64,000 nucleotides of DNA from Chloroflexota bacterium (GCA_022824225.1 JAJEAH010000007.1:46613-110612), one strand, 5' to 3'. Positions 45,197 through 54,601 are shown, numbered from the stretch's first letter. A program made the numbers and translations. The notes: generated by a model not told the origin, from the sequence alone.

Positions 45197-45664
45197 TCAC
45201 CCCAAGGGCACCGCCCGCATCTGCGCCAGTGCCGCCCGGTTGCCGGTCTGGCTATGGCGGGCCAAGTCGGCGAGTGTGGTGTCGCCCAGCGCAAGGCTGA
45301 GTTGCTGCTCCAAGCGTCCCCACAGGAACACGGTGGGGCAGTAATCCACCCGCTCGCAGCATGCGCCTTCTTCCGGCTGCAGCGAGCACGAAATCGGCGC
45401 GATCTCTCGCTCCGTCGCCAGGATTATCTGCAGCGCCGTAATCTGCGACGCCTCTCTGCGGAGCACGTAGCCGCCTTTGGCGCCGCGCACGCTCTGCACC
45501 AGCGCATTCTCTTTGAGCGAAGAGACGATTTGCTCCAGGTAGCCCAGCGAAATGCCGGTCTCTTCCGCGACCCGCGCCAACGAAAGCGGCTTGCCTTCCG
45601 CCGCCAGCGCCAACGCCGTCATGACTACGAGACCGTAATGGCCGCGCGTTGAAATCCCCAGCAT
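45197..45664 (-). CDS. Rrf2-family (IscR-like) Fe-S regulator of the suf operon
   Basis: 155 residues. N-terminal winged helix with TRGHYGLVVMTALA, recognition helix region ISLGYLEQIVSSLK and wing RGAKGGYVLRR. The Cys cluster (ISCSLQPEEGACCERVDYC) resembles the [2Fe-2S]-binding loop of IscR/SufR, though spacing differs from CX5CX5C of E. coli IscR. ATG 45664 matches the family; the ORF-track start 45703 adds 13 residues. Same strand as and immediately upstream of sufC, so it most likely senses cluster status and controls the operon. A palindrome lies ~55 bp upstream. Confidence 0.88.
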   Translation of the reverse strand: MLGISTRGHYGLVVMTALALAAEGKPLSLARVAEETGISLGYLEQIVSSLKENALVQSVRGAKGGYVLRREASQITALQIILATEREIAPISCSLQPEEGACCERVDYCPTVFLWGRLEQQLSLALGDTTLADLARHSQTGNRAALAQMRAVPLG

Positions 45665-45718
45665 ACTCGTATTCGCTTGCGTCCCAGCACTGCGCGGAAA
45701 CACCCGCAGACGCTATAC

Positions 45719-45735
45719 CCTAGTCAAGTTCTAGG
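45719..45735 (-). promoter_or_regulatory. Candidate operator of the Rrf2-family gene
   Basis: Inverted repeat CCTAG-TCAAGTT-CTAGG in the expected promoter zone, next to a minus-strand TATAGC -10-like box. Size and position fit an autoregulatory Rrf2/IscR site, but the sequence match to known IscR boxes is only partial. Confidence 0.45.
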
Positions 45736-46179
45736 AATTAGCGTAGCACGCGCGCGACAACGCGTCAAACGATGGCTGGCACAGCGCGGTCTCCGAAGGC
45801 TTCTAGCGTTCTGGCCCATGGCGCGAGCCCCAAGCTCTCACGGCCTCGATGGTGGCCGGCGACTGACGGGCGCTTGCCCGGATATGGCAGAGCGCTCACG
45901 TCAGGCAACTGGAATTCAGGCCGCGGTCATTTGACGGCCTGACTTAAGGAACCTGCGGCGACTGGTCGGCACACCACTGACTCTACATGGCCGTGCCCTC
46001 GGCGCTGCAAGCGGCGGGCAATCCAACGACGATCCGGCTACGTCAAACCCGGAGCGGACCTCGAACTCGAAACTGTCAAGGCCATGCACGCTTGCAGGCA
46101 AAGCAAAAGGCGCAGTCCTGGGAAAAGGCCACGCCTCGATGCTCGAATGATAAGTCTGCGGTGTGAGCGGGAAGCTCAC
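45736..46179. other. Intergenic region between the Rrf2-family gene and HU, no gene recognised
   Basis: About 440 bp. The minus-strand ORF-track frame 45916-46179 is open but has no family motif and starts right at the HU stop, so it is left uncalled. Contains GGCCGTGCCCTCGGCG-like GC-rich spacers only. Confidence 0.35.
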
Positions 46180-46455
46180 CTAGCCGTCTACAGACTTGCG
46201 GAGGGCCGTACCCGCGGTGAAGACGGGCGCTTTGCGGGCGGCTACCTGCAACGGTTCGCCGGTGCGGGGATTGCGCCCGGCCCGCGCCGCGCGCTGGGCC
46301 ACGCGAAAAGTGCCGAAGCCCGGCAGCGCAACGCTCTCTCCCCGCTTGAGAGAGTCCTGTACAGATTCAACAAACGCGTCGAGGAAGACTTTCGCCGACT
46401 TCTGCGTTGTATCCGTCCGCTCCGCAATATCCTTGATCAGATCGCTTTGGGTCAT
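46180..46455 (-). CDS. HU/IHF-family DNA-binding protein
   Basis: 91 residues, the standard length. MTQSDLIKDIAERTDTTQKSAKVFLDAF forms the dimerisation helices, LPGFGTFRVAQRAARAGRNP is the HU signature, RNPRTGEPLQVAARKAP the beta-arm that intercalates DNA. ATG 46455 has GGAGGTAGCGAAC upstream; the ORF-track start 46701 adds 82 residues without family match. Nucleoid protein. Whether it is HU-like (non-specific) or IHF-like cannot be told. Monocistronic. Confidence 0.95.
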   Translation of the reverse strand: MTQSDLIKDIAERTDTTQKSAKVFLDAFVESVQDSLKRGESVALPGFGTFRVAQRAARAGRNPRTGEPLQVAARKAPVFTAGTALRKSVDG

Positions 46456-46781
46456 GTTCGCTACCTCCAACTGAAAGCGGGCGCCCCGTACTACAAACTG
46501 TTGCAAAGCACCCATATGCCTAACTGTACCATGGCGCCCACCCCTCAAAGAGCGCCCGCTGAGAGTAACACTATCGCAAAAAGGCGACAAGCCGCCAAGC
46601 TGCGGCAACCGGCACCCAAGCCTCACCCATTTGCGCCCACGACCGGGCTTTCCGGAGACGGCGCAGGGCCAGAGCGGGCGACCGGGCGGCAGCGGCGGCA
46701 ATTCGCCAACGGCGGCATGTGGTAATGGGGACTCGCGTCTAGCCGCGTCGGCGAATGTCTAAGATTCCTATAAGTTTTCAC
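46456..46781. other. Intergenic region upstream of the export operon
   Basis: Between the HU gene (minus) and the adaptor gene (plus). No ORF or RNA recognised; HU upstream signals must lie in its left part. Confidence 0.35.
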
Positions 46782-46810
46782 TTGACAGCCTAGCTACCAA
46801 TAGACAGTAT
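46782..46810 (+). promoter_or_regulatory. Possible promoter of the export operon
   Basis: TTGACA (46782-46787), 17-bp spacer, CAGTAT (46805-46810). An alternative -10, TAGGATATAGT, lies a little further on. The region is locally AT-rich compared with its surroundings. The leader to GTG 46983 would be about 165 nt. Confidence 0.5.
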
Positions 46811-46982
46811 GCATAGGATATAGTTAGACTCCACTACATACCTAGCGAGAGTCACCGCATACGTTGTGCCCAAGCGGCAACCGCACATCCGTCGGTCTGG
46901 TGCCCGTGGACAAGAGGCGGGTGCAACGTGCCATTAACCCAAGCGAACATCACTACTTGCAGTTTGATGAGGTAAGAGCCGC

Positions 46983-49061
46983 GTGAATACTCGATCTACC
47001 CTTGCCGTCTTGCTCAGCGGAATGCTGCTGTTCACGGCCTGCGTGCCGTCGCTCCCATTCCTTTCCGACGATGAAGAGGAAGTCGTAGTCGCCCGTCCGG
47101 TGACTACAATCGAACGCCCCACCGTAACCGTGGAACGCGGAGCAATCATCGACGCCGTGCGCGTGCTGGGCCGCGTGGTTGCCGAGAGCGAAGAGAGCCT
47201 CTTCTTCAAGCAAAACGGCCGCCTGAAAGGCATATACATTCAGTATAACCAGCCGGTAGTCGCCGGCACGCTGCTAGCCGATCTGGAAATCGGCGCGTTG
47301 GAAACGCAGATCGAGAACTCGGAACTCTCCCTGGAAGACTTGCAGCGCAACTTGACGAAAGCGCGTTCCCAAGCCGCGTCCAGCCAGGCCGACGTGACAC
47401 TGGCCGAACTCGCGGTTGAACAGGCGGAACGAGACTTGGAAAAGGCGCAAGAAGCCTTGACCATCACCCAGGGCGGACCTACCGCCACCGAGTTTGCCCA
47501 GGCCCAAACGGCGTACACGAAAGCAGCAGCCGACCTTGCGGCGGCGGAGAATGCCGTGCTGCTGGACCAAGAAGCCTTTGACAAAGCCCAACGAGACCTG
47601 AACAACTTCCAAGCCGGCGCGCCGGTTGACCTGCGTGTGCAACGGGAGATCGCGTTGAGCAACGCCGAGCAGGCCTACAGCGCGGCCCAGGCGCGTGTCA
47701 GCCAACTGCAGTCCGGCGGCGCCGACACCAGCGTCTTGAACGCGCAGAACGCCCTCACCGACGCGCAGAACGCCGTGGTAGTGGAGCGCAGCAAGCTGCT
47801 CAACGAAATCGACCACCAGAATCTGCGGCTGAAAGGAGCGGAAGACCGGCTCAACCAAGCGAAGAGCGACTATGGCGAGGACTCTGACCAGTATCGAGAC
47901 GAAGAGAGACGTCTTGCGGCGGTCGCCCTCGAGGTCCGGTGGGAAACGAACATCCGGCTCTGCCAACTGGTAGACCCGCCAGCGCCCGGCTGCTTTGAAA
48001 TCAGAGACGGGCAAGTGACTGACAATCCAGTAACCGTGACCGCGCCGTTGCCGAATACGCAAATGGCCAAGCTGTGGAACGCCCTGCAAGCCGCGCAAAT
48101 CAACTTCGACCTGGCGCAGGCCCAGTCCGCGAATCCGCTGCCAGAGGCCCAGGCCAACTTGGAGCAGGCCCGCTTCGACTTGGAGCAAGCCCAACAGGCG
48201 CTCGCCGCAGTCGGGGACGATCTGACCATAGCCTTGGCCACCGCCGAATTGACGTTCAACGCCGCTCAAGCCGCCGTGGCGAAAGCCAGGGCCGATCTGG
48301 ACGTGGCCCGAGAAGCCTGGGACATCGTACAGTCCGGTGTGGACGATGACGCGGTGCGCGAGGCCCAACTCTTGGTGGCGACCAGGGAAGCGAATCTGGT
48401 GAAGGTCAAGGCCAATCTAGAGCAAGCGCTCATCAATGCCGCCGACGCCGGAAACGTGGCGAAATTGGAAAATGACCTGAAACGCTCCCGCGCCAACCAT
48501 GCCTTGTTGTTGGAGCAACTTGCCGACTCTCGGCTGGTGGCCCCCTTCGACGGCGTCATCCAGTTCATCCAGGGCAAAGCAGGCGAGACCGTAAGCGCCT
48601 ACGGGCCCATCATTGGTCTGGCAGACCCCAGCAAGCTCATCATCACCGCCGACCTTTCGGAGGACGACTCAGCCAAGGTCGCGCTGGAGCAGACGGCCGA
48701 CCTCACCTTGGATGCGTTTCCGTCAGTGGTGCTCCAGGGCGTCATCACGAAACTGCCTACGTCGTTGGTAACCACCCAGGGCATAGTCCAAGACCGCTCC
48801 ATACGCATAGAGGTGGACTGGCCGCAAGACGGCGCGGAAATCGGCATGCTCGCCCGGGTCACCATTACGGTGCAGCACAAGGACGATGTCCTGAAGGTGC
48901 CCATAGAGTCGGTGAAACGCTCTGGCCGGCGCACGTTCGTAGAATTCATGGACGGCGACATCAAGCGCGCCAAGAATGTGGAAATCGGCATTCAGACTGA
49001 AACCGAAGTTGAAATCCTCAGCGGTTTGGAAGAAGGCTTCGTGATCTTGCAGGGCCAGTAG
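46983..49061 (+). CDS. HlyD/MacA-type periplasmic adaptor lipoprotein
   Basis: 692 residues. Signal MNTRSTLAVLLSGMLLF with lipobox FTAC. A lipoyl/barrel half follows (GAIIDAVRVLGRVVAESEESLFFKQNGRLKGIYIQYNQPV), then a very long region of Ala/Gln/Glu-rich coiled coil (residues ~100-500, repeated QAxxxLxxAxxDLxxA), the return lipoyl half (LLEQLADSRLVAPFDGVIQFIQGKAGETV) and beta-barrel/membrane-proximal domains (ADLTLDAFPSVVLQGVITKLP; LKVPIESVKRSGRRTFVEF). The hairpin is about twice the MacA length. First gene of an adaptor-permease-ATPase operon. GTG 46983 follows GATGAGG. Likely spans cell-envelope layers for export of an unknown substrate. Confidence 0.88.
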   Translation: MNTRSTLAVLLSGMLLFTACVPSLPFLSDDEEEVVVARPVTTIERPTVTVERGAIIDAVRVLGRVVAESEESLFFKQNGRLKGIYIQYNQPVVAGTLLADLEIGALETQIENSELSLEDLQRNLTKARSQAASSQADVTLAELAVEQAERDLEKAQEALTITQGGPTATEFAQAQTAYTKAAADLAAAENAVLLDQEAFDKAQRDLNNFQAGAPVDLRVQREIALSNAEQAYSAAQARVSQLQSGGADTSVLNAQNALTDAQNAVVVERSKLLNEIDHQNLRLKGAEDRLNQAKSDYGEDSDQYRDEERRLAAVALEVRWETNIRLCQLVDPPAPGCFEIRDGQVTDNPVTVTAPLPNTQMAKLWNALQAAQINFDLAQAQSANPLPEAQANLEQARFDLEQAQQALAAVGDDLTIALATAELTFNAAQAAVAKARADLDVAREAWDIVQSGVDDDAVREAQLLVATREANLVKVKANLEQALINAADAGNVAKLENDLKRSRANHALLLEQLADSRLVAPFDGVIQFIQGKAGETVSAYGPIIGLADPSKLIITADLSEDDSAKVALEQTADLTLDAFPSVVLQGVITKLPTSLVTTQGIVQDRSIRIEVDWPQDGAEIGMLARVTITVQHKDDVLKVPIESVKRSGRRTFVEFMDGDIKRAKNVEIGIQTETEVEILSGLEEGFVILQGQ

Positions 49062-49084
49062 ACTGCTACCGGCCCGGTGGCGAC

Positions 49085-49129
49085 GTTCGCCGGCCAGCCT
49101 TCTCTAATCGGGACTGGCCGGCCGCGAAC
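49085..49129 (+). terminator. Inverted repeat after the adaptor gene
   Basis: GTTCGC...CGGCCAG pairs with CTGGCCG...GCGAAC (3-nt bulge) 24 bp after the stop. It lacks a T-run, so it is probably a partial terminator or processing hairpin inside the operon. The rest of the 304-bp gap to 49365 has no gene. Confidence 0.45.
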
Positions 49130-49365
49130 GCACAAGCGGGTTGTCGCTTGCGGCCTCAGAAGGCGCACTCTGGAAGTCCTCTGTATTCGGGGCGCATAGA
49201 GTACGAGACGAAGGAGAGTGACGTTATGCCGAATGCCAAGTTGCGTCTCTGCGGCCAACGCCGACGCCATTGCGCCCAGACATTCTTCGTCGCCACACTC
49301 ACCAGCGCTTCAGGGGTCCAAGACCCGCCGCACGGAATCGTCAATCCGAAAGAATAGATAGCTTC

Positions 49366-52155
49366 ATGACCTATTCGATTCTTGTCCTCGTTACCAAGCG
49401 CCTGCTCAACAACATCAACATCGTCTTCTCCACCATTCTCGGTCTGGTGGTTACGGTCACGCTGGTTTCCAGCGTGCCGCTCTATTCCGAAGGCATGAGC
49501 GAGATGTTGTTGCACCGCTCCTTGCGGGACACGGAATCCCGCCAGGCGCAGCCGCGGGCCAGCCTGCTCATTCGCAAGTTCGAGGATAAGAACGAGGCGA
49601 ATATCTCGCTCTTGCAGTACAACCAAGCGGATGAGTACATGCGGGTGACGGCGCCAACGGAGATGGGCATACCGCTGCTGCTCTCCACGCGCTACGGCCA
49701 GACCGAGCACATGGCCATTCTCACTGATGAAGACGAAGTCAACCTGGCCTCGCGTCAGTTCGCCGATTGGGGCTTCATTGCCTTCGCGACGGACTTTGAG
49801 AATCACGTCCGCATTTTAGAGGGACGCTATGCCAATCCGGCCAAGTCGGGGGATCCCTACCTCGAGGCCGTGATCATGACCGAGAAGCTGGACGCCATTG
49901 GCGCCGAAGTCGGCGACCACTTATTCGTCCTATTCCGGCAACCGGGCGGTGAACCGGAGCCCATCGAAGTGAAGGTGGTGGGCCGCTGGTTCCCCAACGA
50001 CCCCAACGAAATCTACTGGTTCTACCACCCGCAGTACTTTAAAGAAGGCCTCATGGTGCCCGATGAGACCTTCATCGACGTGATCCTCAGCGACTACGAG
50101 GAAATCGGCTACGAGTACACGTGGTTCTCGGTCTTCGACGTGGATGCCATCAACGCCACGAACGCCCGCGCCATCGTGACGGGCATCAGCGAGATTCGTT
50201 CGAACCTCGGCAACATCATGGGCCGGGTCAAGATCGACATTTCCCCCGAGGACATTCTGCTGCGCTATTTGCGCGACCTGTTCTTCCTCAAGATCCTGCT
50301 CTTCATCTTGTCCGCTCCCGTCATTGGCATCGTGCTCTACTACATTGGCATCGCGTCCTCAATGGTGGTGGACCGCCAGCGTAACGAGATCGCGGTGCTC
50401 AAGAGTAGAGGGGCGAGCACGTGGCAGATCATCGGCATCTATTTGCTGGAAGGCGGCATGATCGGCATCTTGGCCTTGGTGATCGGGCCGGTGCTCGGCG
50501 TCTACCTGGCGCAACTCATTGCCCGCACGTACACGTTCTTGACGTTCATCGGTCGCGATCCGCTGCCCATCACGATTACGACCAGCACGTTCAACTATGC
50601 ATTGGCGGCGGTGGCGCTCTCCATTGGCGCGGCGCTCATGCCGGCCGCCGCTACCGCGCGCTACAGCATCGTAACGTTCAAGCAAGAGGCGTCCCGCAAG
50701 CTCAGGCGTCCGTGGTGGCAACGTTTCTTCTTAGACTTCGTCCTGCTCGGCCTATCGTTCTACGGCTATCGTTTGCTGCAGGACCAGCGCCAAGTGATCG
50801 TGCTTGGCGAGGAAGGCGACGTATTTTCCAATCCGCTCCTGCTCATCGTCCCGTCAGTCTTCATGTTCGGCCTGGCGCTGCTGTTCGTGCGGCTCTTCCC
50901 ATACATCGTGGAACTGGTCACGATAGTGGGCAACCGCTTGTGGGGCGTAGCCATCTTGCTCGGCCTCCGCCACATTTCCCGTTCCGCCGGCCAGTACAAC
51001 AGTCTGCTCCTGTTGTTGGTGCTCACCCTGTCTATCGGCACGTTCAGCGCGTCGGTGGCGGCTACGCTTACGCGCAACCACTCGGATTCCGTCTATTACC
51101 GCGTGGGCGCCGACATGGCTTTCTACGAGTCCGGCGACTACGATGAGGAACTGGAACAATGGTACATCGCGCCGTTCTCGGACCACCTGCTGCTGGAGGA
51201 AGTCCAGGCCGCGGCCCGGTTCTGGGATAGCAAAGGCAACGCTATCTTGCCCGATCGCGCTACGCCGGAAATCCAGATCGTCGGCATCGATCCCTGGGAT
51301 GCCGTAAACGTCATGTACTGGCGTGAGGACTTCGCCCGCCGTTCCCTGGTCACGCTGATGAATGAACTCGCCGCGCAACCCGATGCGCTGCTGGCAAGCG
51401 CGGACTTCATGATCGACCACAAGCTGAAGGTGGGCGACCGGGTGCGAATCAGCCTGCGTCAGCAACAAATCGACTTCGTCATCGTAGACTGGGTGGACTA
51501 CTTCCCGACCCAGTTTCCCGATACCGACTATTTCGCGGTGGCTAACCTGGACTACATCTTCGACAACATCGGCATCGGCCCCTACGATGCCTGGATCAAG
51601 ACCAACGCCGGCGCCGATATCGAAGAGATGGAAGACAAGCTGCGTGACCTCGAATTCATCGTGGTGCGCACCGTCGATACCCGAGAAAGAGTTATCTCGC
51701 AACGAGACGACCCCCAACGCACCGGCGTATTTGGCATGCTCACGGTGGGGTTCTTGATTGCCATCTTGCTCACCATTCTGGGTTTCCTTACGTACTCACT
51801 GCTCTCATTCCAGCGCCGCATGCAGGACTTTGGCATCCTGAGGGCGATGGGGCTATCAATCCGCCAACTCGTCAGTCTCTACATCTTCGAACAGGGCTTT
51901 CTCATTACCATGGGTGTTACGATTGGCACCATCATCGGCGTGGCTACGGGCCGCATCTTCATTCCGTTCCTGCAAATCAAGACGGGCGATCACGCCAATA
52001 TCCCCTCGTTCGTCGTCGTGACAGCCTGGAGTGACATCGGCAAGATCTACCTGATTCTGGCCGTGATCCTGGCCATAGCCGTGCCGATCATCATCTCCAT
52101 GCTCACGCGCATGCGCATCCATGAGGCAATCAAGTTTGGGGAAGAGCAAGGATGA
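49366..52155 (+). CDS. ABC transporter permease with two FtsX domains
   Basis: 929 residues. TM1 (INIVFSTILGLVVTVTLVSSV) is followed by a ~270-residue extracytoplasmic domain, then an FtsX core (LFFLKILLFILSAPVIGIVL ... NEIAVLKSRGASTWQIIGIY), central TM helices, a second extracytoplasmic domain (~590-780) and a C-terminal FtsX core (FGMLTVGFLIAILLTILGFL ... DFGILRAMGLSIRQLVSLYI). This is the fused MacB/LolCE-like mechanotransmission permease. ATG 49366 starts MTYSILVLVTKRLLNN; the ORF-track start 49270 adds 32 residues. Overlaps the next ATPase gene by ATGA. Confidence 0.9.
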   Translation: MTYSILVLVTKRLLNNINIVFSTILGLVVTVTLVSSVPLYSEGMSEMLLHRSLRDTESRQAQPRASLLIRKFEDKNEANISLLQYNQADEYMRVTAPTEMGIPLLLSTRYGQTEHMAILTDEDEVNLASRQFADWGFIAFATDFENHVRILEGRYANPAKSGDPYLEAVIMTEKLDAIGAEVGDHLFVLFRQPGGEPEPIEVKVVGRWFPNDPNEIYWFYHPQYFKEGLMVPDETFIDVILSDYEEIGYEYTWFSVFDVDAINATNARAIVTGISEIRSNLGNIMGRVKIDISPEDILLRYLRDLFFLKILLFILSAPVIGIVLYYIGIASSMVVDRQRNEIAVLKSRGASTWQIIGIYLLEGGMIGILALVIGPVLGVYLAQLIARTYTFLTFIGRDPLPITITTSTFNYALAAVALSIGAALMPAAATARYSIVTFKQEASRKLRRPWWQRFFLDFVLLGLSFYGYRLLQDQRQVIVLGEEGDVFSNPLLLIVPSVFMFGLALLFVRLFPYIVELVTIVGNRLWGVAILLGLRHISRSAGQYNSLLLLLVLTLSIGTFSASVAATLTRNHSDSVYYRVGADMAFYESGDYDEELEQWYIAPFSDHLLLEEVQAAARFWDSKGNAILPDRATPEIQIVGIDPWDAVNVMYWREDFARRSLVTLMNELAAQPDALLASADFMIDHKLKVGDRVRISLRQQQIDFVIVDWVDYFPTQFPDTDYFAVANLDYIFDNIGIGPYDAWIKTNAGADIEEMEDKLRDLEFIVVRTVDTRERVISQRDDPQRTGVFGMLTVGFLIAILLTILGFLTYSLLSFQRRMQDFGILRAMGLSIRQLVSLYIFEQGFLITMGVTIGTIIGVATGRIFIPFLQIKTGDHANIPSFVVVTAWSDIGKIYLILAVILAIAVPIIISMLTRMRIHEAIKFGEEQG

Positions 52156-53093
52156 AGCGAATTCCGGACCTGCCAGAGCGCGGCGAACCCTTTATCGTCT
52201 GCGACAATCTGGTCAAGATCTACAAAGTCGCCGACCTGGAGGTCGTCGCCTTGCAAGGCCTCGATCTTGATGTGGCGTGTGGTGAAGTCATGGCCATCAT
52301 CGGGAACTCCGGCAGCGGCAAGTCGACGCTGCTCAATACGCTGGGGGGCCTGGACCGGCCAAGCGCGGGCAAGCTGACGGTCTCGGGCCTGGACCTGATC
52401 AAGTTTTCGGACAGAGACCTGGTTTGGTACAAGCGGCATATGGTCGGCTTTGTGTGGCAGCAGAGCTCACGCAACCTCATCCCCTACCTTACGGCGCTGG
52501 AAAACGTGCAGATGCCGCTGATCATTTCCGGTATGTCCACCCGAAAGCGCGAGGCCCGCGCAACGGAACTGCTGGAAACCGTGGGCTTGGGACACCGCTT
52601 GCGCCACCGCGTGGGCCAACTCTCCGGCGGTGAACAACAGCGCGTGGCTATTTCCATTTCGCTGGCGCACTCGCCGCCCCTCTTGCTGGCGGACGAGCCT
52701 ACCGGTGAGGTGGATACCCAGACCGCCAACACCATCTACGACACGTTTCGCAGCGTGAACGAGGAGTTTGGCACCACCATCATCATCGTCACCCACGATC
52801 CCAACGTGTCCTATCGCGTGGACCGGGTGGTGGCAATCCGCGACGGACGGACGAGTACGGAGACAATCACCCGCATCAATCTGGAAGAGGGCGAAGAGGC
52901 TATCAGCCACGATGAATTCGTGGTGCTGGACTCCGCCGGCCGGCTGCAAATTCCCAAAGAGTACCTGGAGCAATTTGGCATTCGCGACCGGGCAGTCGTG
53001 GAACTGGCCGACGACGGCATCGTGGTGAAGCCGGCCCAGGCTTCTGAAGAGGAAGACGAACGACGGGGTCTGCGGGGCTTGTTGCGCCGTTAG
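52152..53093 (+). CDS. ABC transporter ATPase (LolD/MacB type) fused to a C-terminal AbrB/SpoVT-like domain
   Basis: 313 residues. Residues ~10-235: Walker [15 protein letters not shown]-loop [11 protein letters not shown], signature [12 protein letters not shown], Walker [15 protein letters not shown]-loop [10 protein letters not shown]. Residues ~256-296 ([20 protein letters not shown], then [18 protein letters not shown]) match the swapped-hairpin AbrB/MazE fold with its GRxxIP core. A charged tail [15 protein letters not shown] ends it. Single-domain LolD/MacB ATPases normally stop near residue 230, so the extension is unusual. Start ATG overlaps the permease stop (ATGA). Confidence 0.9.
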   Translation: MKRIPDLPERGEPFIVCDNLVKIYKVADLEVVALQGLDLDVACGEVMAIIGNSGSGKSTLLNTLGGLDRPSAGKLTVSGLDLIKFSDRDLVWYKRHMVGFVWQQSSRNLIPYLTALENVQMPLIISGMSTRKREARATELLETVGLGHRLRHRVGQLSGGEQQRVAISISLAHSPPLLLADEPTGEVDTQTANTIYDTFRSVNEEFGTTIIIVTHDPNVSYRVDRVVAIRDGRTSTETITRINLEEGEEAISHDEFVVLDSAGRLQIPKEYLEQFGIRDRAVVELADDGIVVKPAQASEEEDERRGLRGLLRR

Positions 53094-53167
53094 GGGCGCA
53101 ACGCCGCCGCGACCGCTCTGTGGAAATCATGCATCCGCAATTAGACTAGGGAAGGCGAGACAGCGCT

Positions 53168-53965
53168 ATGGCAGAACCGATCGCTGTTGCCGAAGGGGTA
53201 TCGCGGGTCTATCACGTGGGTCGTGAGGACGTGTATGCCGTGCGTGAAGCGAACTGGCAAATCGACGCCGGCCGCCTCATCGCGCTGCAGGGCCGCTCCG
53301 GCAGCGGCAAGACGACCTTGCTCAACCTCACGGGAGGCCTGGACCGGCCCACAGCGGGCACGATTCGGATCATGGAAACCGATACCCGCCTGCTGAACGA
53401 TCGTGAACTCACTATGCTGCGGCGGCACAAGATTGGGTTCATCTTTCAAGCCTTCGCACTCCTGCCGGTGCTTTCGGCCTATGAAAACGTGGAGTTGCCT
53501 ATGCGCATTGCCGGCGTCGGTGCGCGCAAGCGTCACGAGCGGGCGCTGGAACTCCTCGATCTGGTCGGCCTATCCAAGCGCGCGAGCCACCGCCCTTTCG
53601 AACTATCCGGCGGCGAACAAGGCCGTGTCGCCATCGCCCGCGCCCTTGCCAACGAACCTGCGCTCCTCTTGGCAGACGAACCCACCGGCGACCTGGATAG
53701 CGTCACCGGCCTGCAAATGATGCTCCTCTTCTCCCGCATCGTCCGCCAGGAAGGCGTCACCGTTGTCATGGCTACCCACGACCTGACAGTCCGTGACATC
53801 GCGGACGAGACGTTTACCATGAGCGACGGTGTGCTTTCGCGTTGGGACCCCACCCAGGAAGATACGACCGAGACGATCAGCTCGCTCATGCGCGAAGCGG
53901 AAGAGGGCCAATGGCAGCAAGGCCGGACGCAACCGCCCCCACAGCCGCCGCCTCCCCGCAACTAA
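53168..53965 (+). CDS. ABC transporter ATPase (LolD/MacB type), second in operon
   Basis: 265 residues. Walker A LQGRSGSGKTTLLN, Q-loop FIFQAFALLPVLS, signature ELSGGEQGRVAIA, Walker [15 protein letters not shown]-loop VVMATHDLTV. Pro/Gln-rich C-terminal tail. ATG 53168 lies after GGGAAGGCGAGACAGCGCT. With the preceding ATPase it could form a heterodimer on the two-FtsX permease. Both ATPases keep all catalytic residues visible. Last gene of the operon. Confidence 0.92.
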   Translation: MAEPIAVAEGVSRVYHVGREDVYAVREANWQIDAGRLIALQGRSGSGKTTLLNLTGGLDRPTAGTIRIMETDTRLLNDRELTMLRRHKIGFIFQAFALLPVLSAYENVELPMRIAGVGARKRHERALELLDLVGLSKRASHRPFELSGGEQGRVAIARALANEPALLLADEPTGDLDSVTGLQMMLLFSRIVRQEGVTVVMATHDLTVRDIADETFTMSDGVLSRWDPTQEDTTETISSLMREAEEGQWQQGRTQPPPQPPPPRN

Positions 53966-54119
53966 TCACGGCACGAAGCCCCACTCCTGGGTCCCGCACT
54001 TCATCCGTGCCTTGCCGCATGCGCGTGCATTTGCCGTGTCTGTGGGCGCTGCCGGAGCTTCGGGCAAACCACCACACGCCACGTGAAGACTGCTGCACGC
54101 CTGCCAAGGGCCGTCTGTT
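53966..54119. other. Short spacer before repeat element
   Basis: No terminator with a clear T-run is seen after the second ATPase gene. Nothing else recognised. Confidence 0.3.
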
Positions 54120-54373
54120 CGGAAATCAGTAGCTCTTGACTTGAACACCTTGTTGGGCTAGATCTCATGTCATTCCGAGCGCAGCGTCGAACAGGGTTCG
54201 CTGACTTCGTCAAAGACGCGGAATCTAGTGTGCTCCCGACACTAGATTCTTCGTCGCTGCACTCCTCAGAATGACACTTCGGCTGAACTCCTCAGAATGA
54301 CATTTCGGGGAGCAGCCGTTTACGTTGACACCCATACCAGTGCAGACAAAGTCAATGCCTACTAGTCGCAGTC
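54120..54373 (-). mobile_element. MITE-like repeat element, copy 4 (opposite orientation)
   Basis: About 250 bp. Reads ATCAGTAGCTCTTGACTTGA at its left and, complemented, TAGTAGGCATTGACTTTG at its right, i.e. inverted relative to the copy at 38.6 kb. It contains CGCTGACTTCGTCAAAGACG, the GCTGCACTCCTCAGAATGAC palindrome (one arm duplicated: CTCCTCAGAATGACA occurs twice) and CAGCCGTTTACGTTGAC. Ends 200 bp before the tRNA-Ser gene. Confidence 0.65.
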
Positions 54374-54555
54374 TGTACTGCGAGGACGCCGTCCGCCGGC
54401 CGGTTTCCGGCCTTTCCCCAAGCTCAGTAACGTGGGGCCGTGCGGTCGCCGGACTACCGGACGCCGCCTGTGCCAAACGCCGAAACCCAAACGCGATTGA
54501 CTGGGCGCAGTGTCGAAGTCGTCGCCTGCGTGCGGCGCGCTTTGCGCCGTCCCGG

Positions 54556-54584
54556 TTGTCGCGCAGACCGGGTTTCGCTATCGT
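54556..54584 (+). promoter_or_regulatory. Promoter of the tRNA-Ser gene
   Basis: TTGTCG (54556-54561), 17-bp spacer, TATCGT (54579-54584); transcription would start ~10 bp before the mature tRNA. Confidence 0.55.
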
Positions 54585-54601
54585 ATTAACTATCAACCCT
54601 A

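Noticed and set aside
45916-46179. 87-codon minus-strand ORF next to the HU gene
   Set aside because: No family motif, no ribosome site and atypical composition; kept as intergenic.
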